This document shows, piece by piece, positions 1-7,483 of a stretch of DNA of 18,075 bases (the first letter of the stretch is position 1; each line of letters starts with the position of its first letter). A model generated the notes under the pieces. That model was not told the DNA's origin. It worked only from the letters and a program-made list of their open reading frames with translations, and did no database searches. Source of the DNA: Dehalococcoidia bacterium UBA7891 (GTDB lineage: Bacteria; Chloroflexota; Dehalococcoidia; Lucifugimonadales; UBA826). Location of the stretch: NCBI GenBank assembly GCA_002500485.1, contig DLRJ01000111.1:595-18669 (forward strand). The letters are read 5' to 3'. The position numbers were made by a program, and so were the translations under genes.

Positions 1-240
1 AATGAATTACAGACCAATCAAACATCGCCCATCAGGCGCACAAACTTGCCTTTTCATCGGCGAGGTGAGGGGCGGGGGGGGCTCTTGTATTCGGTCGCGA
101 TGGTTTCAATGGGTTAAGGCCTGGATAATTATTTTGCAAAAGCCAATAAATATAGTGGCTTTTATCTATTTTGTGCAATACCATATCCATCACAGCCTAT
201 TAACAGGTGAATTTGGAATAAAGCGAAGTAACTCGAAAAC
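1..240. other. Non-coding leader region upstream of the EF-hand gene
   Basis: No convincing gene is seen here. An open frame of 80 codons from position 2 runs into the EF-hand start, but its composition (run of Gly, then a mixed tail) and the lack of a ribosome binding site argue that it is chance. The first 120 bases are more GC-rich than the rest and contain small GC hairpins (26-29 with 35-38; 34-37 with 48-51 followed by TTT) and an 8-G run at 74-81. This part could be the 3' trailer of a gene outside the window. The second half is AT-rich and holds the terminator-like hairpin at 138-163. No convincing -35/-10 pair for the gene at 241 could be identified. Confidence 0.5.
138..163 (+). terminator. 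Terminator-like hairpin upstream of the EF-hand gene
   Basis: AAAAGCCA (138-145) is perfectly complementary to TGGCTTTT (156-163), giving an 8-bp stem with a 10-base AT-rich loop. The stem is A-rich on the 5' side and T-rich on the 3' side, and further T-rich sequence (ATCTATTTT) follows. This fits an intrinsic terminator, possibly working in both directions, that would end a transcript from a gene left of the window. The stem has only four G:C pairs, so strength is uncertain. Confidence 0.45.
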
Positions 241-1155
241 ATGAAAAAAAATATATATATAGCTACAATTCTGGGGTTGACAATGGTAATTCAAGGCTTG
301 GCACAATCACCGGCAAAACCTGAGAGGCAAAAGTCTTCCCCCGCTAGGGCATCTACACCTGCCAAGAATCCTGTTTCACAGCTAGTTGCAGCGCTGGATA
401 AGGACAAAAATGGAAAATTATCATTGAAGGAAGTTGAAGTTATTTCAGATGTCTTCAAATTACTTGATAAGGACAAAAGCGGTGAGTTGACCGCAACAGA
501 ATTTGGGCTGCCCAGTAAACCTCGATCGATCGCTGCAGAGCCAAAGGCATCAAGGGCCGGCGGATTAGACGCAGCCTTAAAATCTGCTACCCCAAATCAG
601 GTTCGGAAGAGGCCGGGTAAACCTGGCGTTAAGAAGCCGGTATCGACCGCTGCCAAGCCAAGAAGGTCAGGTGGCAGATCTGGTGTAAGGCAGAGCGGGA
701 CTGCGAGGTCCGTAAAGAAAACGGGAACTTCATCGAATGCCCCTGCAAAACCAAAACGAGTTGCCAGATCCGCTAGTCGATCCAAAACCAAAACACCGGG
801 CACGGCAAGAAGAAAGCCAGTTACTTCAGGAAAAAAGCGAAATGTTGTTACAAAGAAGGCAGCTTCTGGCAAACCGGTTGCAGCTGCAGTTGCAGCAAAG
901 TCAGCTGGTTCTGTTGATAAGGAATTGAGAGAAGTTATTGAAGAAGTCAATTCACTGAGTAAGGAAGTAAATCAAGCCAAAGGTAAAATAAGGAACCCCA
1001 ATAACAGGAGGATTGCAACAAATTGGCTCAACCAGAAATATAAACCATTTGTAGATTCTCTTACGGGCGAGTTGGGTAGCAGCAATGCCGAAAAACAGAA
1101 GGCCATCACTAAAGCAAAAAAGGAAATTGAGAATATCAGGAAATTGCTTAATTAA
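241..1155 (+). CDS. Secreted EF-hand protein with histone-H1-like basic tail
   Basis: The 304-residue product starts with a signal peptide (MKKNIYIA, hydrophobic core, likely cleavage after GLAQ near residue 22). Two canonical EF-hand calcium loops follow at residues 53-64 (DKDKNGKLSLKE) and 76-87 (DKDKSGELTATE). The Asp/Asn/Ser ligands and the closing Glu are intact, and the 23-residue spacing is usual for bacterial EF-hand pairs. Residues 90-225 are low-complexity and very rich in Lys, Arg, Ala, Pro, Ser and Thr, resembling an H1-like tail. Residues 227-304 return to ordered, charged, probably helical sequence. Calcium binding is well supported. The tail may bind polyanions such as DNA, polysaccharide or acidic surface proteins (inference). 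The gene stands alone, 296 bases from the next one. The ATG at 241 fits the signal peptide, although no strong ribosome binding site precedes it. Partner and function are unknown. Confidence 0.85.
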   Translation: MKKNIYIATILGLTMVIQGLAQSPAKPERQKSSPARASTPAKNPVSQLVAALDKDKNGKLSLKEVEVISDVFKLLDKDKSGELTATEFGLPSKPRSIAAEPKASRAGGLDAALKSATPNQVRKRPGKPGVKKPVSTAAKPRRSGGRSGVRQSGTARSVKKTGTSSNAPAKPKRVARSASRSKTKTPGTARRKPVTSGKKRNVVTKKAASGKPVAAAVAAKSAGSVDKELREVIEEVNSLSKEVNQAKGKIRNPNNRRIATNWLNQKYKPFVDSLTGELGSSNAEKQKAITKAKKEIENIRKLLN

Positions 1156-1451
1156 TCAATCCACAAGGATTAATGAGAAAATTTCCAGCATTTAACAACA
1201 ATGAATTAATGCTGCCATGAGGCATCTTCGAATAATAAGCTTTGTATGGTGTGACACGGGGCAATATCGAGCAGTACTTTGGTAATCGCATTATTAGAGC
1301 TTGGTACGGAATCAATGATTTGATGTGCCAATTTTAAGAGAGCGAGGATGGTAAAAAGTTATTCTGTATCATAAAGGTGCAATGTATGAGAGGCATCTCC
1401 TTAGAGAGGCACATTACAGTTCATTAGTATCAGTAGATTGGGAGTGAAGCA
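1156..1451. other. Intergenic region before the LamG gene, with small inverted and direct repeats
   Basis: No gene is visible on either strand. ATTAATC (1151-1157) can pair with GATTAAT (1168-1174). CAGCATT (1186-1192) can pair with AATGCTG (1208-1214). Neither is followed by a T run, so a classical terminator for the EF-hand gene is not evident. GAGAGGCA occurs twice in direct orientation (1388-1395 and 1404-1411), and a related ATGAGGCATC lies at 1217-1226. The promoter of the downstream operon probably lies here, but no convincing -35/-10 pair was found. Confidence 0.5.
1388..1411 (+). repeat. Direct repeat GAGAGGCA, possible operator
   Basis: The 8-base sequence GAGAGGCA occurs at 1388-1395 and again at 1404-1411, with start-to-start spacing of 16 bases. 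The first copy also forms a short palindrome with TCTC at 1396-1399. The pair lies 41 bases upstream of the TTG start, in the expected leader of the operon. It could be a regulator site, but an 8-base repeat this close can arise by chance. Confidence 0.25.
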
Positions 1452-1454
1452 TTG
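1441..1454 (+). promoter_or_regulatory. Ribosome binding site fixing a TTG start
   Basis: GGAG at 1441-1444 sits seven bases before TTG at 1452-1454. An in-frame TAG at 1434-1436 prevents extension upstream, and the first in-frame ATG is about 77 codons downstream, past the signal peptide. The TTG start is therefore nearly forced. This is the clearest Shine-Dalgarno sequence among the starts in the window. Confidence 0.7.
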
Positions 1455-3605
1455 AATCCTAACATATATTTAGTCCTGATCTCATGCCTTGTATTCGGTC
1501 GTTGCATACATTCCACAGAGTATTATGTAAATGCCCCCACATTTAATTCGGGTGGGGGCGTTCAGGATGTTGATAACCTAGGGAACAACCATTCCTTGGG
1601 TGAAGCAGTTGTACCGACATTCAGGACTTCATCCCATTTTAGTTTAAGCAGTGGATTCATCAATGCAATTCATATCGCCCATATGGATCCGAATCAAGAT
1701 AGACTAGTTTACAGCCAATCGATACAGGCTGTAGAGGATAATCCCATAAATATTAAGCTTACCGGAAACGCCGCTGTTACATCATTTGCAGTTAAGGACA
1801 TGCCCAAGCACGGAAAGCTAACCGGAGATTCGCCAAATCTACTATATATACCGGAAACAAATTATTACGGCGCGGATTTCTTTACTTTTTATGGATTTGC
1901 AAACAGCGAGAGAACGGAAGATGCCATCGTCAACATAAATGTAATCAATGTTAATGATCCGCCTTCGCTAACTGTAGTTGACGGTTTTTTTGGTAGTAGC
2001 GAGGATCAGGACACCAGCATAAACTATGACTCGATAATGAAGTATGTAAACATGTCCGATGCTGAGGGAGGTGATTTAACTCTCATTATAAACAAAATTC
2101 ACACAGGATTGATATACACTGAAAAGCCCCCTCACCAAGACGGTAGATACAGGATTGAAGAGGGTGAAGCGCTCCAATGGAGGCCGGAAAAGGATCAATT
2201 TGGATTGATTGAGGCCTTCTCACTGGTTGCATTTGACGGGCAAATGTATTCTGACGAATCTACATTCAGGATATCAGTTGATGGAATAGAAGATGCGCCT
2301 GTTTTAAGCAACCCGATTGAGGATCTAGAGAGAGATGAAAATGCCGAGGATATTGTCTTGGATATAAGTGAGTTGTTTTATGATGCGGATGGTGAGGAAA
2401 TCTCTTATTTTGTAAAAGATTGGAGCAATAAGCTTTTGTTAATGCCGGTGATTGACGGCACGATATTAAAAATAGAGCTCAAGGAAAACGCAAATGGAAA
2501 GTCGATCATCGAAATTGGCGGTGAATCCAATGGGCAATACATATATGATGAATTTGAGGTAAAGGTTATTTCCAAATTTGATGCAGACCCGTTTATTGTC
2601 AATACCTATTGGAGGGGGAGTTTTGAAGGTGTAAACGAAATAGAAATTGCACCTCCAATCCGGGTGTGGTCATTTAACAGTATGGAAAACATACTCAAGA
2701 GCGAGCTCGGTAATTGGAAATATGCTGGAGAAGTTGAAGGGCCGGTTTTGTCAGAAAGTCCGCTACTGACAATAAATGAGAACGATTGGAAAAAAGTGTA
2801 TTACACGGACGGAGCGAGCGTTAGGATTCAAAATGCAACAAGTCTAGACTTAATCGTTCCTGAAAATAAGAGTGGTGCAGACTGGGCAAAAAGAAATAAT
2901 GCGTACACATTTGTTTTTGATATTAGAGTTCAATACGGGATTAATCAACCGCTTCTCAACACTAGCCATGGTAAAGAAGCAACAAAAAGCGAGCTATGGA
3001 TTAATCCATTTGGGGCTGTCGGGGGGCAAGGGAGTTATTCTAACCTTTCAGCGGTTCAGTCAGGAAAATGGTATCGTGTTGCCTATGTTGTCGATGGTGA
3101 AAATCAGTTAATAAATTACTATGTTGATGAAAATCTGAAGAACAGTAGGATTATTAATAATATGATTGATGGAAGGCATTCCATTGGAACGAATGTCAAG
3201 GTCGGTTACGACCAGCAGGTGGACAACAAGAGTTATGAATTAAGGAGGGTTGTCTATTATGATTATCCCTTGAGTCGAGATCAGATTAATTTCCTCGGTA
3301 GGATGAGCTTTGAGGAGTTTAACGAGGAGAATAGCAGATCACTGGAGGGGGATGAAACGCTAATTTATTTATACAGGGGTGAACCAGAAGAGGGGGAGAA
3401 TCCAACTATTTTCATGTCTACCGTTGAGTCTCATGTGTACTGGTACATCCAAACTTCAGCGAATTTATTTGATTGGGTTGACTATCGGTTAATCGAAACA
3501 ACCAAAGTTGAAGACACAGAAAAAAACCTAAGGATAGGCCATGCGTCGATTGATGATGCTTTAAGTGGGAAGCATTTGTTCTATAGGGTGCGTGCCGTAG
3601 AGTGA
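1452..3605 (+). CDS. Secreted cadherin-like/LamG-like surface protein
   Basis: The 717-residue product has a hydrophobic N-terminus (MNPNIYLVLISCLVFG) with no basic residue before the core, which is slightly atypical for a signal peptide. Residues 23-78 resemble the 'GSGGG...LSSGF' module common in PVC secreted proteins. Residues 94-171 form a tandem-95/cadherin-like repeat (VEDNP ... YIPETNYYGADFFTFYGF ... VNDPP). Two more cadherin-like repeats follow, to about 283 (EDAPVL) and about 380. Residues 403-617 look like a LamG/concanavalin-A-like jelly roll, a fold that often binds carbohydrate. The C-terminus (about 660-717, QTSANLFDW ... LFYRVRAVE) resembles a small beta module common at the ends of verrucomicrobial secreted proteins. 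A role in adhesion or glycan binding is inferred. The C11 protease gene begins one base after the stop, so the two are almost certainly co-transcribed. Confidence 0.8.
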   Translation: MNPNIYLVLISCLVFGRCIHSTEYYVNAPTFNSGGGVQDVDNLGNNHSLGEAVVPTFRTSSHFSLSSGFINAIHIAHMDPNQDRLVYSQSIQAVEDNPINIKLTGNAAVTSFAVKDMPKHGKLTGDSPNLLYIPETNYYGADFFTFYGFANSERTEDAIVNINVINVNDPPSLTVVDGFFGSSEDQDTSINYDSIMKYVNMSDAEGGDLTLIINKIHTGLIYTEKPPHQDGRYRIEEGEALQWRPEKDQFGLIEAFSLVAFDGQMYSDESTFRISVDGIEDAPVLSNPIEDLERDENAEDIVLDISELFYDADGEEISYFVKDWSNKLLLMPVIDGTILKIELKENANGKSIIEIGGESNGQYIYDEFEVKVISKFDADPFIVNTYWRGSFEGVNEIEIAPPIRVWSFNSMENILKSELGNWKYAGEVEGPVLSESPLLTINENDWKKVYYTDGASVRIQNATSLDLIVPENKSGADWAKRNNAYTFVFDIRVQYGINQPLLNTSHGKEATKSELWINPFGAVGGQGSYSNLSAVQSGKWYRVAYVVDGENQLINYYVDENLKNSRIINNMIDGRHSIGTNVKVGYDQQVDNKSYELRRVVYYDYPLSRDQINFLGRMSFEEFNEENSRSLEGDETLIYLYRGEPEEGENPTIFMSTVESHVYWYIQTSANLFDWVDYRLIETTKVEDTEKNLRIGHASIDDALSGKHLFYRVRAVE

Positions 3606-3606
3606 A

Positions 3607-6600
3607 ATGGCAGTGTTAAGCATGAACGATAATAGCACAAAACTAATACTTTGTTTTGCCTTGTTTCTCGCGGGAAACATAATGGGTATAGGCCAAATAA
3701 TTAAGACCGAACCATTTACCTTTACTTCGCCAGAAAATGATCCGCGCGGCGAAATGGAACTTTCTCCCAAAGAGGTGATTTTATATGAAAATGCAAGAGG
3801 ACAAAAAAGTTCATTCTACCCGTTTAAAGGAGAAATCGGGGATGAGTTGTCGATCAACGTGATGGAGACCCAATCAAAACTCATCAGGCAGATTCAATTC
3901 GAATATTATGCTGCTTTAAATTCTTTCCAAACTGGCCAGGAATGCATTGTCCGTATCTATGTTAATGACGGAAGGCCTGTTTCAGAGAACGGTCCCAGGA
4001 AGCCGGGAGAAATGTTGTTTCAGAGTGATGCTTTTCCGGTGCAAACAGGATTTAATATGGTTTCAATATCTGGATTCAGCATTGTAGTGCCAGCGGGGAG
4101 TGAATCGATAACTATGTCCGTTGATCTTTTGGGTTTAAGCAGTATCTGTAGAGTTGGTTTATTAACAAATAACGAACCAGAAGTGGGATCAAGCAGTGCG
4201 TATTGCTGGGTCAATTCCGGAACGGATGAAACGCCACTGTGGTTAATAAAAGAAGACTCATTGAGAAAATTTAATTTCTCCTCGCGAATATCTGGCGAGA
4301 ATCTGATACCATCATTTAAAATTGATAATAACAGGCCCAGGGAAGGATCTACTTTTACGATTGAATTTATTAATGGGGCCAAAAATGCAAGGGATTGGTT
4401 TGGCGTATATAACGAGGGGGTGATACCTGGTTCGCAAGCTCCTTTGATTTGGCAATATGCCAACGGTAGCAGCGAACCGCCGAAGGTGGGGGTAACTGAA
4501 GGACAAGTAACATTGAAAGCCAATTTGGACCCGGGCAACTACAATGTATTTTACTTTATTAACGACACTTTTGACGATTTGGGCAGCGAGGCAATCACCG
4601 TTTTAGAGCGCCCTTCATTGTCTGCGCTCAAGGCTGAGTATGAATATGAAGAGCCAATTTCGATTTCATTCAATAACGGGCCAGGGAAAATAAGGGATTG
4701 GATAGAGATTTATCCCCACGATGTTGCTGCACCCGGGGAGACAGATAGCATTGCTTGGGCCTTTTTAAACGGAAGCACTACCGAGATACCCGATATAGGG
4801 ATCACTGATGGCATGGTTGTTTTCGAGCCTCTCGATCCGGGAAAATATACAGCTTATTTTTTTGAGGATGAAACCAGCAAACTTCTTGCAAAATCTACAT
4901 TCACAGTCAGGGAGCGAGAACCCGCTGATTGGACGGTGATGGTGTATGCGCATGCTGACCACAATTTGACATCAGCGCTGATGGAGGATTTGCTGGAAAT
5001 GGAGCAAGCCGGAAGTTCGGACCATTTCAATATAATTACACAAACTGATATAAATACGAAGGCGCGTGCCACAAAATTGTGGGAATTCAAGAACAAGGTG
5101 AATCCCGATGATTTTGACGGGATTGCAAGACTTTTGATTGGCCCTGATACAGATGGCAAGGCGAACACTTTTAATTCTAGTATTATTGAAAGATATCCGG
5201 AGGAAAATAACATGGATAACCCGGAGGAATTAAAAAACTTTGTCGATTGGTCCATAAATAATTATCCAGCCAAAAGGTATGGCCTGGTTCTTTGGAATCA
5301 CGGAGGGCAGTTCGTTGGCTATGGTGGTGATACGCAAAATGGCACACTGAAGCATGGGAAAGGACTAACCAGTGGGCAAATAAGAGAAGCTCTATTGTCC
5401 TCTCTCAATGAGAGCGGTATACACAAGTTCGATTTTATCGGATTTGATACCTGCTTAATGGGTGCAACAGAAGTCATAGCGGATTTCCATGATTTATGTG
5501 AAATTTACTTTGGTTGTGCTGAACTCGACTATGGAGATGGGTGGGATTATGGCAATACTCTCAATTACCTAAAATCAAATCCGGATATAGATATTAGAAC
5601 ATTTGCGTTGAACGAAGTCCAAATTTGGGATGAACATCACAGTTACTCGTCAATGGATAAAACACATAAGGTGCATGCTGCATTTGATATGGAAAAGTTT
5701 GATGCATTTGCAGAGTCCTTTTACGAGTTTAGTTTATTGTTGAATGATTATGCAAAATCAGCAGAAAACGAGATACCCAAAATAAGGGCAGAGGCTACGC
5801 ATTATTCAGTGAGTAGTCGGTCCAAGGCAAAGTCACCAACTCATTTCATTGACCTTGGTGATTTGGTTGATAATGTTGCAACCACTGTCGTGGATGATGA
5901 GTCATTAAAGAGTGCTGCACAGGAATTGTCAGCCAATATAGGGCAGATGGTCCTTGCGAAAGCAGTTGGTAGCGAGAGACTCAATGTATCCGCCCTATCC
6001 ATTGCATACCCACATAACACTGAAGACTGGAACCAAAAATATCAGAAATTATATGGAAATTTATCTTTTGTAAGCGGTGGCGTCGGTAATCAGTGGAAGC
6101 TTTTCTTGCAGTATTTCGGGTTAATGAGCCAATCAGACATTGGCCCTCCTTCCGTAAATGTATTAAATAATACCAAGGCATACTCTAATTCTAATCGCGG
6201 TTTCGGAGATGCAGAAGTTGATTATCTTACGGTTTCACTAAACAGCCCTGCTATTCTGGACTTTGCGGTCATTGGGGATGACGCTTTTGAGTTGAGTGCA
6301 ACCCTTGTTCTGCCGAGCCCAGATCGGTTGATTTACGATTACATCGGGGAAGTAGGGGTGTTTCGAATTGAAACCCCGGGGGAATATGAGCTTATGTGGC
6401 CAGGGACTAATCCCATGATTACTAGTTCATCAGCAGATAATTGGTTGGATTTAGGTGCTTGGTATACGAATAGAGAGAGCAACCAGATGATTAGCTTTGC
6501 GGACTATCAACCGCCTGGGTCAGGAGAAAAAATTCAATTATTTTTATTCAGTGAATTCGATAGCAACGGAATTGGTATTCTACACACAATCCTTGAGGAT

Positions 6601-7239
6601 TCTGGGCAAGAGTTGCCCGATAGCGAGGCGGTGGCGGCCACACCGGCATCCTCCTCGCTACAGTTGGAACCTGGAGGCAAATTATGGCCAATATATTATT
6701 CCGAAGCATGGGATGATGAAACACAGGAGTGGGCCTACAGTGAGTTCTTTTTTGAAGAGGGGTATATAACTATTCCGGAAGCAGGGATCGATGAGATTTA
6801 TCTTCAATACAACCAAGCTATTGGCGGAGACTATTCGCTTGAAATACAAGTTACAGATTATTTCGGTAACAGGAGTCAATACGTTGATTACAATATTACT
6901 GTTCCAGATACTGGTGAGGTCAGTGAAAATAATCAGTTTGTCTCAAAATTGGAATATGTTGGTGAATACAAAAGAGAGATGCCTGCACTAAAAACCGGGA
7001 GATACATTGATGATTTTGCGGATTCTCCTGATGAGATGGACCCTGAATTCATTAGTTTCATCTATGTAGAGTGGAGTGATGACGGCACAGTGGGCGACAA
7101 ACTTCAAAGCAGTTCAAGCGTAAAAGGGCCTTGGCAGGATGTTGCAGATGAATTTATAGATTACTATGGAGAGGAATATGTATACTGGACAGAAACAGTA
7201 GGGGACATGCAATATTTTAGGATAATAGGCCAACAATAG
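3607..7239 (+). CDS. Large secreted clostripain-family (C11) cysteine protease
   Basis: This is a 1210-residue exported protease. The start is ATG at 3607 or ATG at 3622 (MNDNSTKLILCFALFLAG), the second giving a more compact signal peptide. Residues 237-334 and 336-434 are two homologous beta-sandwich-like modules, each with a (R)DW.xxY motif, a W.(Y/F).NG motif and LDPG.Y. The peptidase domain begins near 440 (DWTVMVYAHADHN). It carries the C11 dyad: His565 in LWNHGGQ and Cys616 in FIGFDTCLMG. C11 enzymes usually cleave after Arg or Lys and are often activated by self-cleavage. About 350 residues follow the peptidase domain, ending in a module like the one closing the upstream protein (LQSSSSVKGPWQDV ... 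YFRIIGQQ). The protein is much longer than clostripain (about 526 residues). It may mature or release neighbouring surface proteins (inference); the substrate is unknown. Confidence 0.9.
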   Translation: MAVLSMNDNSTKLILCFALFLAGNIMGIGQIIKTEPFTFTSPENDPRGEMELSPKEVILYENARGQKSSFYPFKGEIGDELSINVMETQSKLIRQIQFEYYAALNSFQTGQECIVRIYVNDGRPVSENGPRKPGEMLFQSDAFPVQTGFNMVSISGFSIVVPAGSESITMSVDLLGLSSICRVGLLTNNEPEVGSSSAYCWVNSGTDETPLWLIKEDSLRKFNFSSRISGENLIPSFKIDNNRPREGSTFTIEFINGAKNARDWFGVYNEGVIPGSQAPLIWQYANGSSEPPKVGVTEGQVTLKANLDPGNYNVFYFINDTFDDLGSEAITVLERPSLSALKAEYEYEEPISISFNNGPGKIRDWIEIYPHDVAAPGETDSIAWAFLNGSTTEIPDIGITDGMVVFEPLDPGKYTAYFFEDETSKLLAKSTFTVREREPADWTVMVYAHADHNLTSALMEDLLEMEQAGSSDHFNIITQTDINTKARATKLWEFKNKVNPDDFDGIARLLIGPDTDGKANTFNSSIIERYPEENNMDNPEELKNFVDWSINNYPAKRYGLVLWNHGGQFVGYGGDTQNGTLKHGKGLTSGQIREALLSSLNESGIHKFDFIGFDTCLMGATEVIADFHDLCEIYFGCAELDYGDGWDYGNTLNYLKSNPDIDIRTFALNEVQIWDEHHSYSSMDKTHKVHAAFDMEKFDAFAESFYEFSLLLNDYAKSAENEIPKIRAEATHYSVSSRSKAKSPTHFIDLGDLVDNVATTVVDDESLKSAAQELSANIGQMVLAKAVGSERLNVSALSIAYPHNTEDWNQKYQKLYGNLSFVSGGVGNQWKLFLQYFGLMSQSDIGPPSVNVLNNTKAYSNSNRGFGDAEVDYLTVSLNSPAILDFAVIGDDAFELSATLVLPSPDRLIYDYIGEVGVFRIETPGEYELMWPGTNPMITSSSADNWLDLGAWYTNRESNQMISFADYQPPGSGEKIQLFLFSEFDSNGIGILHTILEDSGQELPDSEAVAATPASSSLQLEPGGKLWPIYYSEAWDDETQEWAYSEFFFEEGYITIPEAGIDEIYLQYNQAIGGDYSLEIQVTDYFGNRSQYVDYNITVPDTGEVSENNQFVSKLEYVGEYKREMPALKTGRYIDDFADSPDEMDPEFISFIYVEWSDDGTVGDKLQSSSSVKGPWQDVADEFIDYYGEEYVYWTETVGDMQYFRIIGQQ

Positions 7240-7244
7240 TTGGC
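7229..7244 (+). terminator. Perfect hairpin across the C11 protease stop codon
   Basis: GCCAAC (7229-7234) and GTTGGC (7239-7244) form a perfect 6-bp stem, four of its pairs G:C, around the tetraloop AATA. The loop contains the TA of the TAG stop codon (7237-7239). No T run follows, so this is not a classical intrinsic terminator. It may protect the mRNA 3' end, slow termination, or cause partial termination before the ankyrin gene. Confidence 0.35.
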
Positions 7245-7483
7245 GAATCTTCATTGCTGTATTCTTTCTTGAGATAGTCGATGCTGAAAAGGTATAAAAG
7301 GTCAACAAGCAATGGTCCAATAATCAGTTCATATGGGTGTTTATTCTTGATTTCAGTTCCTGTGAAGGATTCCATCATATTTTGTTCAAGAAAGATACCA
7401 AATCAGTCATTTTTTGGTTGACTTATGCTCATCAACGCCACAGCGTCCCAATCAAATTATTGCGCCTATTTTGAAATATAACA
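7240..7483. other. Intergenic gap between the C11 protease and the ankyrin gene
   Basis: No gene is supported on either strand. TTTCTTGA and TCAAGAAA, about 110 bases apart, are complementary, and ACGC/GCGT (7435-7438 with 7443-7446) can form a very small hairpin. A TTGACT near 7418 resembles a -35 box but has no good -10 partner at normal spacing. The gap is long enough to hold a promoter for the second gene block. None could be defined. Confidence 0.4.

Noticed and set aside
2..244. Open frame of 80 codons at the left edge
   Set aside because: No ribosome binding site or recognisable domain. It contains the terminator-like hairpin and a G8 run, and it overlaps the EF-hand start.
597..950. 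Minus-strand open frame opposite the EF-hand protein's basic tail
   Set aside because: It is a by-product of the Lys/Ala/Pro-rich coding strand, with no signal, domain or start context of its own.
1452..1520. Lipoprotein signal (LISC) in the LamG-like protein
   Set aside because: Cys12 comes after only about eight uncharged residues with no basic n-region, so signal peptidase II processing there is unlikely.
4020..4538. Minus-strand open frame of 172 codons inside the C11 protease gene
   Set aside because: The plus strand has clear domain motifs in this stretch, and the minus product has no recognisable feature.
4854..5255. Minus-strand open frame of 133 codons inside the C11 protease gene
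   Set aside because: It lies opposite the N-terminal part of the peptidase domain and is explained as a shadow.
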